Shown here one piece after another: positions 9,017-18,459 of a stretch of DNA of 64,000 nucleotides. The stretch spans positions 31,684 to 95,683 of the forward strand of contig JAQGIE010000045.1 in NCBI GenBank assembly GCA_028291365.1. Direction: 5' to 3'. Position numbers and translations under genes: made by a program. Each line of letters starts with the position of its first letter. Position 1 is the first letter of the stretch. The DNA is from Rhodospirillales bacterium (GTDB lineage: Bacteria; Pseudomonadota; Alphaproteobacteria; BOG-932; Roseiterribacteraceae). The notes beneath the pieces are model-generated. The model saw only the letters and a list, made by a program, of their open reading frames with translations. It had not been told where the DNA came from and did not search any database.

Positions 9017-12000
9017 ATGAGCACAAATCCTTCGCAGCCTTTCATCGTCCGCCCCGTCGCGACGACGTTGCTGATGGCGGCGATCTTGCTGGTCGGCCTG
9101 GTCTCGTTTCGCTTCCTGCCGCTGTCCGCGTTGCCGCAGGTCGATTATCCGACCATCCAGGTCCAGACCTTCTATCCCGGCGCATCGCCCGAGGTGATGA
9201 CGTCGTCGATCACCGCACCGCTCGAACGCCAGTTCGGGCAGATGCCCAACCTGACGCAGATGTCGTCGGTGTCATCGGCAGGTTCGTCGGTAATCACCTT
9301 GCAGTTCGGGCTCGACCTGGCGCTCGACGTCGCCGAACAGCAGGTCCAGGCCGCGATCAACGCGGCCGGCAATCTGCTGCCGGCCGATCTGCCGTCGCCG
9401 CCCATCTACGCCAAAGTCAATCCGGCCGACGCGCCGGTGCTCACCATGTCGCTGTCGTCGAAGACGATGAAGCTGACGCAGGTGCAGGATTTGGCGCAGA
9501 CGCGCCTGGCGCAGAAGATTTCGCAGATCGCGGGCGTCGGCCTGGTCACGATTTCGGGTGGGCAGCGTCCGGCCGTGCGCATCCAGGCCGATCCGCGCGC
9601 GCTCGCCGCCTACGGGCTGGCGATCGACGATCTGCGCACCACCATCGCCAACGCCAACGTGAACTCGCCCAAAGGGAATTTCGACGGGCCGTCGCGTTCC
9701 TACACGATCAACGCGAACGACCAGCTCAAAAGCGCGGCCGAGTACGAGAATCTCGTGGTCGCCTACAAGAATGGCGCGCCGGTGCGGCTGGGGGACGTCG
9801 GCGACGTGGTCGAGGGCGCCGAGAACAGCAAGCTCGCGGCCTGGGTCGATCGTACGCCCGCCGTGGTGCTGAACGTGCAACGCCAGCCGGGCGCCAACGT
9901 GATCGACACGGTCGACCGGATTCGCGCGCTGCTGCCCTCGCTGCAGGCGTCGCTGCCCGCGGCCGTCGAGCTGCGCGTGCTGACCGACCGCACCGTCACC
10001 ATCCGCGCCAGCGTCAACGACGTCGAGATCGAGCTGTGCCTCGCGGTCCTGCTGGTCGTGGCAGTGATCTACGCCTTCCTCGGCAATGCGCGCGCGACGA
10101 TCATTCCGTCGCTGTCGGTGCCGCTATCGCTGATCGGCACGTTCGCGTTCATGTATCTGGCGGGCTACAGCCTGAACAACCTGTCGCTGATGGCGCTCAC
10201 GATTGCCACCGGCTTCGTCGTCGACGACGCGATCGTGATGATCGAGAACATCGCGCGCTACATCGAAGAAGGCGAAGACCCGCTGCACGCGGCGCTGAAA
10301 GGCTCGCGGCAGATCGGCTTCACCATCGTGTCGCTGACCGTCTCGTTGATCGCGGTGCTGATCCCGCTCTTGTTCATGGGCGACGTGGTCGGCCGCCTGT
10401 TCCGCGAATTCGCGGTGACGCTGGCCGTGACGATCCTGATCTCGGCGGTCGTGTCGCTGACCCTGGTGCCGATGCTGTGCGCCAAGCTGCTCAAGCGGCC
10501 GAGCGAATATGAAGAGGGCCGTTTCGCGCGCTGGTCGCGCGAACGGTTCGACGCGCTGATCCACCAGTATGACCGCGCCCTGGTCTGGGTGCTGGCGCGC
10601 CAGAAGGCGACGTTGTGGGTCGCGTTCGGCACCTTGGTGCTGACGGGGCTGCTCTATGTCGTGGTGCCCAAGGGTTTCTTCCCGGTCCAGGATACCGGCC
10701 TGATCCAGGGCGTCAGCGAAGCCGCGCAGTCGATCTCGTTCAAGGCGATGTCCGAGCGGCAGCAGCAGATCGCCGATCTGGTGCTGCAGGATCCCGATGT
10801 CGAAAGCCTGACCTCGTTCATCGGCACCGACGGATCGAACGCGACGCTCAATGCCGGTCGCTTCCTGATCAATCTGAAGCCGCACAATCAGCGTTCCAAC
10901 GACGCGGTGCAGGTGATCCACAACCTGCAGGATCGTGTGTCGCACATCCCCGGCATCTCGCTGCTGATGCAGCCGGTGCAGGATCTGACGATCGACACGA
11001 CGTTCAGCCGCGCGCAGTACCAGTTCGTCCTCGAGACGACCGATCCGGCGCTGCTCGACAGCTGGGTGCCCAAGCTGGTCGACGCGTTGCGCGGCCATCC
11101 CGAACTCACCGACGTCGCCAGCGACCAGCAGCCCAATGGCCTGTCGGCCTATATCCGGATCGACCGCGACACCGCGGCGCGCTTCGGCGTCACGCCGGCG
11201 ACGATCGACCAGGCGCTCTACGACGCCTTCGGCCAGCGCATCATCTCGACCATCTTCACCCAGTCGACCCAGTATCGCGTGATCCTGGAAGCGTCGCCGG
11301 ACCTGCAGGGTTCGCTCGACTCGCTGGCACAGATCCGGATCCCGACCGCGGGCGGCGGGCAGGTTCCGCTGACCGCGATCGCCTCGGTCGAGCAGCGCGC
11401 GGCCCCGCTGCTGATCAATCACCGGGCGCAATTCCCCGCGGCAACGGTGAGCTTCAACGTCGCCCGCGGCGGATCGCTGGGTGCGGCCGTCGAGGCGATC
11501 ACGGCGGCTGAGCAGGAGATCGGTCTGCCGCTGTCGGTGCAGACGCGCTTCCAGGGGTCGGCGCTGGCGTTCCAGTCATCGCTCGGCAGCACGTTGCTGC
11601 TGATCGTGGCGGCGATCGTGACCGTGTATATCGTGCTGGGCGTTCTCTATGAGAGCTACATTCACCCGGTAACGATCCTTTCGACCTTGCCGTCGGCGGG
11701 CATCGGCGCGCTGCTGGCGCTGATCTTGTCGGGCCAGGATCTCGGCATCATCGGCATCATCGGCCTGGTGCTGCTGATCGGCATCGTGAAGAAGAACGCG
11801 ATCATGATGATCGACTTCGCGCTCGCTGCCGAACGCGAAGAGGGAAAATCGCCGTTGGAAGCGATCCATCAGGCCTGTCTGCTGCGCTTCCGTCCCATTC
11901 TGATGACCACGATGGCGGCGCTGCTGGGTGCCTTGCCGCTGATGCTCGGCACCGGCGTCGGTTCGGAACTGCGCCATCCGCTCGGCATCACCATCGTCGG

Positions 12001-12127
12001 CGGGTTGGTCGTGTCGCAGCTGCTGACCTTGTTCACGACGCCCGTCATCTATCTCGCCTTCGACCGGATCGCCCGCCGCGTCGACACGCCCGTCATCGAC
12101 GCAGACGATGAAGGGGTGCCGGCATGA
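9017..12127 (+). CDS. RND efflux permease (MdtB-like)
   Basis: [20 protein letters not shown], conserved TM4 [41 protein letters not shown]. Confidence 0.95.
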   Translation: MSTNPSQPFIVRPVATTLLMAAILLVGLVSFRFLPLSALPQVDYPTIQVQTFYPGASPEVMTSSITAPLERQFGQMPNLTQMSSVSSAGSSVITLQFGLDLALDVAEQQVQAAINAAGNLLPADLPSPPIYAKVNPADAPVLTMSLSSKTMKLTQVQDLAQTRLAQKISQIAGVGLVTISGGQRPAVRIQADPRALAAYGLAIDDLRTTIANANVNSPKGNFDGPSRSYTINANDQLKSAAEYENLVVAYKNGAPVRLGDVGDVVEGAENSKLAAWVDRTPAVVLNVQRQPGANVIDTVDRIRALLPSLQASLPAAVELRVLTDRTVTIRASVNDVEIELCLAVLLVVAVIYAFLGNARATIIPSLSVPLSLIGTFAFMYLAGYSLNNLSLMALTIATGFVVDDAIVMIENIARYIEEGEDPLHAALKGSRQIGFTIVSLTVSLIAVLIPLLFMGDVVGRLFREFAVTLAVTILISAVVSLTLVPMLCAKLLKRPSEYEEGRFARWSRERFDALIHQYDRALVWVLARQKATLWVAFGTLVLTGLLYVVVPKGFFPVQDTGLIQGVSEAAQSISFKAMSERQQQIADLVLQDPDVESLTSFIGTDGSNATLNAGRFLINLKPHNQRSNDAVQVIHNLQDRVSHIPGISLLMQPVQDLTIDTTFSRAQYQFVLETTDPALLDSWVPKLVDALRGHPELTDVASDQQPNGLSAYIRIDRDTAARFGVTPATIDQALYDAFGQRIISTIFTQSTQYRVILEASPDLQGSLDSLAQIRIPTAGGGQVPLTAIASVEQRAAPLLINHRAQFPAATVSFNVARGGSLGAAVEAITAAEQEIGLPLSVQTRFQGSALAFQSSLGSTLLLIVAAIVTVYIVLGVLYESYIHPVTILSTLPSAGIGALLALILSGQDLGIIGIIGLVLLIGIVKKNAIMMIDFALAAEREEGKSPLEAIHQACLLRFRPILMTTMAALLGALPLMLGTGVGSELRHPLGITIVGGLVVSQLLTLFTTPVIYLAFDRIARRVDTPVIDADDEGVPA

Positions 12128-12134
12128 CGATCCA

Positions 12135-12253
12135 TATTCCCCGCGAAGCTTGTCCCGGCCCCCGAGCCGGGGGCGGGGATCTATTCAACCACCGCCGCGA
12201 TCTGCGTCGGTCCGCCCCGGCGGCCCGATGGATCCCCGCTTTCGCGGGGAATA
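12135..12253. repeat. palindromic intergenic element (attccccgcgaagc..gatccccgctttcgcggggaata) with inner hairpin ggcccccgagccgggggc
   Basis: Inverted repeats read directly between the two permease genes. Confidence 0.7.
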
Positions 12254-12254
12254 A

Positions 12255-15200
12255 ATGAACATCTCCGAACCCTTCATCCGGCGTCCCGTCGCGACGACGC
12301 TGCTGACGATCGGCATCTTCCTCGCCGGCCTGGTCGCCTATTTCCTGCTGCCGGTTTCGCCGCTGCCGCAGATCGACATTCCGACCATCCAGGTCCAGGC
12401 GGTCATGGCGGGGGCCAGCCCCGAAGACATGGCGATTTCGGTGGCGACGCCGCTCGAACGGCGGCTCGGCCAGATCGCCGACGTCACCGAGATGACGTCG
12501 CAAAGTTCGGTTGGCAGCACGCGCATCGTGCTGCAGTTCGGGCTCAACCGCGACATCGACGGGGCGGCGCGCGACGTGCAGGCGGCGATCAACGCCTCGC
12601 GCGTCGACCTGCCGACGTCGCTGCGGTCGAACCCGACCTATCGCAAATTCAACCCGGCCGACCAGCCCGTCGTCATGTTGACGATGCAGTCGGCGACCAT
12701 GTCGCCGGGTCAGATCTTCGACGCCGCTTCGATCGTGCTGCAGCAGAAGATCAGCCAGCTTCCGGGCGTCGGACAGGTGCAGATCTTCGGCAGTTCGAAC
12801 CCCGCAGTCCGGGTCGAGATCAATCCGAAGGCGCTGTGGAAATATGGCATTGGCCTCGACGACGTGCGCGCCGCCCTGTCGAGCGCCAACGCCAATGCGC
12901 CCAAGGGCCAGATCGAGCAGGGCGAGCTGCGCTTCCAGCTCTACACCAACGACCAGGCGCGCAGCGCCGACGAGTATCGGCCGCTGGTGGTCGCATATCG
13001 CAACGGGGCAGCGGTGCGGCTGGGCGACGTCGCCGAGGTGGTGGATTCGGTCGAGGATCTGCGCAACCAGGGTCTCACCAACGGCAAGCCCGCCATCATC
13101 GTCCAGGTGCAGCGGCAACCCGGCGCCAACATCATCGACATGGTCGATCGCGTCAAAGCGCTGATGCCGGAATTGCAGGCATCGATCCCGCCGCAGATCG
13201 ACCTCAAGCTCGGCGTCGATCGTACCGTATCGATCCGGCGCTCGCTGATCGAGGTCGAGCGCACCCTGGTCATTTCGGTGCTGCTGGTGATCGGCGTCGT
13301 CTTCATCTTCCTGCGCGACGCGCGCGCCACGCTGGTGCCCGCGGTTGCCGTGCCGGTGTCGTTGGTGACCGCCTTCGGGTTCATGTATCTGCTCGGCTAC
13401 AGCCTGAACAACATGTCGCTGATGGCGCTGACGGTCGCGACCGGCTTCGTCGTCGACGACGCCATCGTGGTGCTGGAAAATACCAAGCGCCATATCGAAG
13501 CGGGGATGGGCCGCTATCGCGCGGCACTGCTCGGCGCGCGGGAAGTCGGATTCACCGTGCTGTCGATGAGCATCTCGCTCGTCGCGGTGTTCATGCCGAT
13601 CCTGCTGATGGGCGGCCTGCCGGGGCGGTTCTTCCGCGAATTCGCCGTCGTGCTCACGACGTCGATCCTGGTTTCGATGGTGGTGTCGCTGACCACCACG
13701 CCGATGATGTGCGCGCTGCTGTTGCACGACCACAAGCACAAGCCCAGGGCCGCCCGCCGGTCGCGCCTGCTCGACAAGTTCGAACAGGGCTTCGCGTGGC
13801 TGACGCGCAAATATGAAGGCGGCCTGATGTGGTCGCTGCGCAATGGGCGGCTGGTGCTGCTGATCCTGCTGATCACCATCGTGCTCAACGTCTATCTCTA
13901 CATCATGGTGCCGAAGGGTTTTTTCCCGCAGCAGGATACCGGCCTGCTGTTCGCGGGGCTGCGCGGCGACCAGAGCATCTCGTTCCAGGCGATGCAGAAG
14001 AAGATCGCCGACTTCCAGGACATCCTGCTCAAGGATCCGGCGGTCGAAACGGTGATCGGATTCAGCGGCGGCGGGCGCGGCGGTGCCAATAGCGGCAACA
14101 TGTTCGTGCAGCTGAAGCCGCGGAATGAGCGCGACCCTACCGACGAGGTGATGAACCGGCTGCGGCCGAAATTGTCGTCGGTGCCGGGCGCGCAGGCGTT
14201 CATGGCGCAGGTCGGCGACATTCCCGGCCAGGGCGGACGCCAGGGCAACGGCACCTATCAATATACGCTGCTCGGCGACGATCTGAACGAAGTGCGCAAA
14301 TGGTCGTTGGCCTTGCGCGACGAACTGCAGCAGAACGCGGCTGAATTGACCGACGTCAATTCGGACCAGGAAGACAAGGGCCTCGAAGTCGCGCTGCAGA
14401 TCGATCGCGACACGGCGGCGCGGCTTGGGATCCAGACCAGCCAGATCGACAATGCGCTGTATGACGCGTTCGGCCAGCGCCAGGTCTCGACCATCTTCAA
14501 CGCCGTCAACCAATATAAGGTGGTGATGGAGGTCGAACCGCGTTTCTGGCAGAGCCCCGAGACGCTGAACGAAGTCTATGTTCCGACCTCGGGCGGCGCC
14601 CCAGCCGGCAGCAAGGCGACCAATGCGCTCGCCGGCACCTTCAGCACGCAATCGACCGGCACGGGCGGCGCCGCCAACCAGACGACGGCGGCCAACGCGG
14701 CCAACGCCGCCGCCAGCGTCAGCGTGCGCAACGCGTCGCAGAATCGGATCGGCAGCACGGCGGGCGCGGGCACCAACACCGGGTCGGCGGTGTCGACCTC
14801 GTCGTCGAACATGGTCCCGCTATCGGCCATCGCGAGCTGGGGCCCGGGCACGACGCCGCTCTCGGTCAACCATCAGGGCCCGTACGTCGCCACGACGATT
14901 TCGTTCAACACCGCCAGCGGCGTGTCGTTGAGCCAGGCGACCGAGGCGATCAAGGCGGCCGAGGCGCGCATCAAAATGCCGAGCTCGGTGATCGGCGAAT
15001 TCGCGGGCAGCGCGCGGCAATTCCAGCAGACGACCGGCAGCACGCCGATCCTGCTGCTCGCCACCTTGCTCGCCGTCTATATCGTGCTCGGCATCCTGTA
15101 CGAGAGCTACGTGCATCCGCTGACGGTGCTCTCGACCCTGCCGTCGGCGGGCATCGGGGCGCTCCTGGCGATGTTGCTGTTCAACATCGAGTTCGGCCTG

Positions 15201-15569
15201 ATCTCGTTGATCGGCGTCATCCTGCTGATCGGCATCGTCAAGAAGAACGCGATCATGATGATCGACTTCGCGCTCGACGCCGAACGCACCCGCGGCCTGG
15301 ACAGTCTGTCGGCGATTCGCGAAGCCTGTCTGCTGCGCTTTCGCCCCATCATGATGACGACGGCCGCCGCGATGCTGGGTGCGTTGCCGCTGGCGCTCGG
15401 TTCGGGTGACGGCGCCGAGCTGCGGCAGCCATTGGGTATTTCGATCTTCGGCGGTCTGCTCCTCAGCCAGCTGCTGACACTGTTCACCACGCCGGTGATC
15501 TATCTCGCGCTCGACAAGCGCCGCCGCAAGGATCGGGCGGTGAACGCGGCTTTGGTGCCGGCGGAATGA
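12255..15569 (+). CDS. RND efflux permease (MdtC-like) with Ala/Thr/Asn/Ser-rich insertion
   Basis: [64 protein letters not shown]; low-complexity segment before MVPLSAIASW. Confidence 0.95.
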   Translation: MNISEPFIRRPVATTLLTIGIFLAGLVAYFLLPVSPLPQIDIPTIQVQAVMAGASPEDMAISVATPLERRLGQIADVTEMTSQSSVGSTRIVLQFGLNRDIDGAARDVQAAINASRVDLPTSLRSNPTYRKFNPADQPVVMLTMQSATMSPGQIFDAASIVLQQKISQLPGVGQVQIFGSSNPAVRVEINPKALWKYGIGLDDVRAALSSANANAPKGQIEQGELRFQLYTNDQARSADEYRPLVVAYRNGAAVRLGDVAEVVDSVEDLRNQGLTNGKPAIIVQVQRQPGANIIDMVDRVKALMPELQASIPPQIDLKLGVDRTVSIRRSLIEVERTLVISVLLVIGVVFIFLRDARATLVPAVAVPVSLVTAFGFMYLLGYSLNNMSLMALTVATGFVVDDAIVVLENTKRHIEAGMGRYRAALLGAREVGFTVLSMSISLVAVFMPILLMGGLPGRFFREFAVVLTTSILVSMVVSLTTTPMMCALLLHDHKHKPRAARRSRLLDKFEQGFAWLTRKYEGGLMWSLRNGRLVLLILLITIVLNVYLYIMVPKGFFPQQDTGLLFAGLRGDQSISFQAMQKKIADFQDILLKDPAVETVIGFSGGGRGGANSGNMFVQLKPRNERDPTDEVMNRLRPKLSSVPGAQAFMAQVGDIPGQGGRQGNGTYQYTLLGDDLNEVRKWSLALRDELQQNAAELTDVNSDQEDKGLEVALQIDRDTAARLGIQTSQIDNALYDAFGQRQVSTIFNAVNQYKVVMEVEPRFWQSPETLNEVYVPTSGGAPAGSKATNALAGTFSTQSTGTGGAANQTTAANAANAAASVSVRNASQNRIGSTAGAGTNTGSAVSTSSSNMVPLSAIASWGPGTTPLSVNHQGPYVATTISFNTASGVSLSQATEAIKAAEARIKMPSSVIGEFAGSARQFQQTTGSTPILLLATLLAVYIVLGILYESYVHPLTVLSTLPSAGIGALLAMLLFNIEFGLISLIGVILLIGIVKKNAIMMIDFALDAERTRGLDSLSAIREACLLRFRPIMMTTAAAMLGALPLALGSGDGAELRQPLGISIFGGLLLSQLLTLFTTPVIYLALDKRRRKDRAVNAALVPAE

Positions 15570-15598
15570 ACGATTTCTCTCTGCTCGGAAGAACAAGA

Positions 15599-17071
15599 AT
15601 GAACCGGATGTCGAAGAAGAGCAGCGCGGCGTTGCTGTCGCTTCTACTCGCCAGCTGCACCGTCGGCCCCGACTATGTGCGTCCGACCACCGACATTCCC
15701 GCCGCCTTCAAGGAGCAGGCGGGATGGAAGCCGGCGAACCCGGCCGACAGCGCGCCGCGCGGCGAGTGGTGGCGCGCCTTCCACGACTCGACGCTCGATA
15801 ACCTGCAGGTGCGGCTGCTCGACGCCAACCAGTCGCTGCGCGTTGCCGAAGCCAATTACCGCCAGGCGACGGCGCTCACCGATCAGGCCCGGGCGCAGCT
15901 CTTCCCGACGCTCGGCGCCAGTTTCGACGCGACGCGCAGCGGCACGTTCGATCGCGGCAACGCGGCGCCGTCGAACCTGCCCGCCGGCACCAATGTTTCG
16001 TCGGGCGGCGGTACGCGCACGAACTATAGCGCCAGCCTGAACGCCAGCTGGGACATCGATCTGTGGGGCCGCATCCGGCGCACGATCGAATCGCAGAATG
16101 AAAGCGCGCTCGCCAGCGCCGCCGATCTCGCCAATGCGCGCTTGTCGCTGCAGGCGCAGCTCGCCAGCGCCTATGTGCAGCTTCGCTTCGAGGACGAGCT
16201 GCAGCGGCTGCTCGACGCCACGGTCGAGGCCTTTACGCGCGCGCTCAAGATCACCCAGAACCAGTACGGCGCCGGTTTCGCCATGCGATCCGACGTTGAC
16301 CAGGCGCAGACCCAGCTCGAACAGACGCGTGCACAGGCGATCGCGGTCCGAAGTTCGCGCCAGCAGTTCGAACATGCGATCGCAGTGCTGGTCGGCACCC
16401 CGCCCGCCAATTTCGATCTGGCCCCGGGGCGCTTGGCCCTGAGTCTGCCGCAAGTTCCGATGGCGCTGCCGTCGACCTTGCTCGAACGCCGGCCCGACGT
16501 GGCGTCGTCCGAACGTCTCGTCGCATCGGCGAATGCCCAGATCGGTGTCGCCATCGCGGCCTGGTTCCCCGACCTGTCGCTGTCGGGCTCGTACGGAGTC
16601 AGCGGGTCGCCGATCGGAAAACTGTTCCGCGCCTCGAACGCGGCCTGGTCGGCGGGCGCCAGCGTGGCCGAAACCATCTTCGATGCCGGCGCGCGCTCGG
16701 CCCGGGTCGAGCAGACACGTGCCGCCTATGATGGGACGGTCGCGCAATATCGCCAGACCGTGCTGACCGCGCTGAGCCAGGTCGAAGACCAGCTCGTCGC
16801 GCTCGACACGCTCGAGCGGCAGGGCAAGGCCCAGGCGGCAGCGCTCAGCGCAGCGCGCAGCGCGGAACAGTCGATCCTCGATCAGTACCGCGCCGGCCGC
16901 GTCGCCTATACCAGCGTCGTGCAGGCGCAGACGGCGGCCCTGTCGGCCGAACAGTCCTCGCTTGCGGTGCATCAGAACCAGCTGCTGGCCGCGGTGACGC
17001 TGATCCAGGCGCTGGGCGGCGGCTGGGACGGCACCGCCGCAGGTGCCGTGGTGCAGCCGGCCGCCAACTAG
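15599..17071 (+). CDS. NodT-family RND outer-membrane factor lipoprotein
   Basis: Lipobox LLLASCTVGPDYVRP; NASWDIDLWGRIRRTIES; LERRPDVASSERLVASANAQIGVA. Confidence 0.93.
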   Translation: MNRMSKKSSAALLSLLLASCTVGPDYVRPTTDIPAAFKEQAGWKPANPADSAPRGEWWRAFHDSTLDNLQVRLLDANQSLRVAEANYRQATALTDQARAQLFPTLGASFDATRSGTFDRGNAAPSNLPAGTNVSSGGGTRTNYSASLNASWDIDLWGRIRRTIESQNESALASAADLANARLSLQAQLASAYVQLRFEDELQRLLDATVEAFTRALKITQNQYGAGFAMRSDVDQAQTQLEQTRAQAIAVRSSRQQFEHAIAVLVGTPPANFDLAPGRLALSLPQVPMALPSTLLERRPDVASSERLVASANAQIGVAIAAWFPDLSLSGSYGVSGSPIGKLFRASNAAWSAGASVAETIFDAGARSARVEQTRAAYDGTVAQYRQTVLTALSQVEDQLVALDTLERQGKAQAAALSAARSAEQSILDQYRAGRVAYTSVVQAQTAALSAEQSSLAVHQNQLLAAVTLIQALGGGWDGTAAGAVVQPAAN

Positions 17072-17159
17072 GGCTGCGAGCGCGGCGCTTGCTGCGCCGG
17101 CTGCAAATCCCTATGCCGGATCGACGCGGCCAAGCGCCGCACGATCTGGAGATCGCAGC

Positions 17160-17546
17160 ATGAACGACCTTTCCGGCCTGCATTTCCGTCTCGCCGTTCT
17201 GTATGCGATCGCCGCGCTCACGCTCGGCAATTTCATGGGAGCGACCCATGATTTCGGCATGCGCACCGTGCATGTTCACCTGAACCTGCTGGGCTGGGTC
17301 TCAGCCTCGATCTATGGCGTCTATCTGCGCCTGCATCCGGCGGTGGCGTCGACGCGCCTCGCGCGCGTGCATTTCGTCGTCGCCCATGTCGGCTTCATCA
17401 TCTTCGTCACCGGCTTGGCGATGTTGATGCAGACCGACGAACAACAGGGCGCGCCATTGACCGGTATCGGCGGGCTGTTGTCGCTGCTGGGCATGATTTT
17501 GTTCGCGGTGCTGGTGTTCCGCACCAAGCGGCCGGTAGCGGTCTAG
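17160..17546 (+). CDS. small CcoN/cytochrome oxidase subunit I-like membrane protein (128 aa)
   Basis: Start inside ORF 17043..17546; VHVHLNLLGWVSASIYGVYLRLHP, several TM helices. Confidence 0.7.
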   Translation: MNDLSGLHFRLAVLYAIAALTLGNFMGATHDFGMRTVHVHLNLLGWVSASIYGVYLRLHPAVASTRLARVHFVVAHVGFIIFVTGLAMLMQTDEQQGAPLTGIGGLLSLLGMILFAVLVFRTKRPVAV

Positions 17547-17558
17547 CGACCAGATAAA

Positions 17559-17595
17559 GATCGGGGCCGCTGTCGCTTGGACAGCGGCCCCGATC
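17559..17595. terminator. strong hairpin gatcggggccgctgtc-gcttg-gacagcggccccgatc between convergent genes
   Basis: 16-bp perfect arms; no long T tract, so terminator role is probable rather than certain. Confidence 0.65.
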
Positions 17596-17616
17596 GGTTG
17601 CGCGATCCGGATCGGA

Positions 17617-18150
17617 TCAGCGCGGGCCCATCTCGTGCGGACCGCCGTGAGGCATGCCGCCGTGATGCAGCAGACGGTCAGCCGCCTTCTTCTGGTCGTC
17701 GCTGAGCGACGCGTAGAGCGGCTTGGCCGCGGTCAGCAGCTCGTCGAGCTCCTTGGCGCGCTGGGTCAGGTGCTGCTGCTGGAACTGCAGCATCTCGATT
17801 CCGTTGGGGCCTGCCGGCGGCGTCTTGCCGTCATGCGCGCCTTCGAAGCGGGCGCGCCTCTTCTTGACGTCCTCGTCATGCGCCTTGGCGTGCTTGCGCA
17901 CGACGTCCGCCACCGCGTTCCACTGCGCTTCCTGCTGCGGCGTGATTTTCAGGCTCGCCTTGGCGAAGGCGAGCATCGGCTCGACGCGCTCGCTCGGCAG
18001 CGGCCTCGGCGCGCCGTGGTGATGTTCCATCGCCGCCGGGCCCGGGCCCCCGCCCGGACCCGCCGGCGGAGTCTGCGACCAGGCATGCAGCGCGATCGAC
18101 ATGCCTCCGGCAAACAGGGCGGCGAATCCCGCCAGCACAACGCGTTTCAT
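17617..18150 (-). CDS. Spy/CpxP-family (LTXXQ-type) periplasmic protein
   Basis: Signal peptide; ASLKITPQQEAQWNAVADVVRKHA; LYASLSDDQKKAADRLL. Confidence 0.75.
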   Translation of the reverse strand: MKRVVLAGFAALFAGGMSIALHAWSQTPPAGPGGGPGPAAMEHHHGAPRPLPSERVEPMLAFAKASLKITPQQEAQWNAVADVVRKHAKAHDEDVKKRRARFEGAHDGKTPPAGPNGIEMLQFQQQHLTQRAKELDELLTAAKPLYASLSDDQKKAADRLLHHGGMPHGGPHEMGPR

Positions 18151-18459
18151 TCTTCGTCCTCGTCTGATTCATTGAAATCGGTGGGCGGATCCTAGAGGGA
18201 TGCGCCGCGACAGCGAGCCCGACTTGGTAACGATTTCTACAGGTCCGGCTGCGGGCTCCGGCTGGGCGTGGATGGAAGACCCACACCGGCGGCAAGCCTG
18301 TCGGCGGCTCAGGTAACGGCCTGCATCATCGGCGTGTGGCTGGAATCGGAAGGCCCACCCGAAGGCCATAGGATTTGTTACCGTTTATCATTCTCGTGTG
18401 TCGGCGCGTAGCACCCGTCGCGGCCTCTGCCCGGTCTGCGCCCCGCGTCGCGCGCGACT

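Noticed and set aside
12093-14651. 852-aa minus-strand ORF opposite the MdtC-like permease
   Set aside because: His/Arg/Gln/Asp-rich composition typical of GC-rich antisense mirror frames; the opposite strand encodes a clear RND permease.
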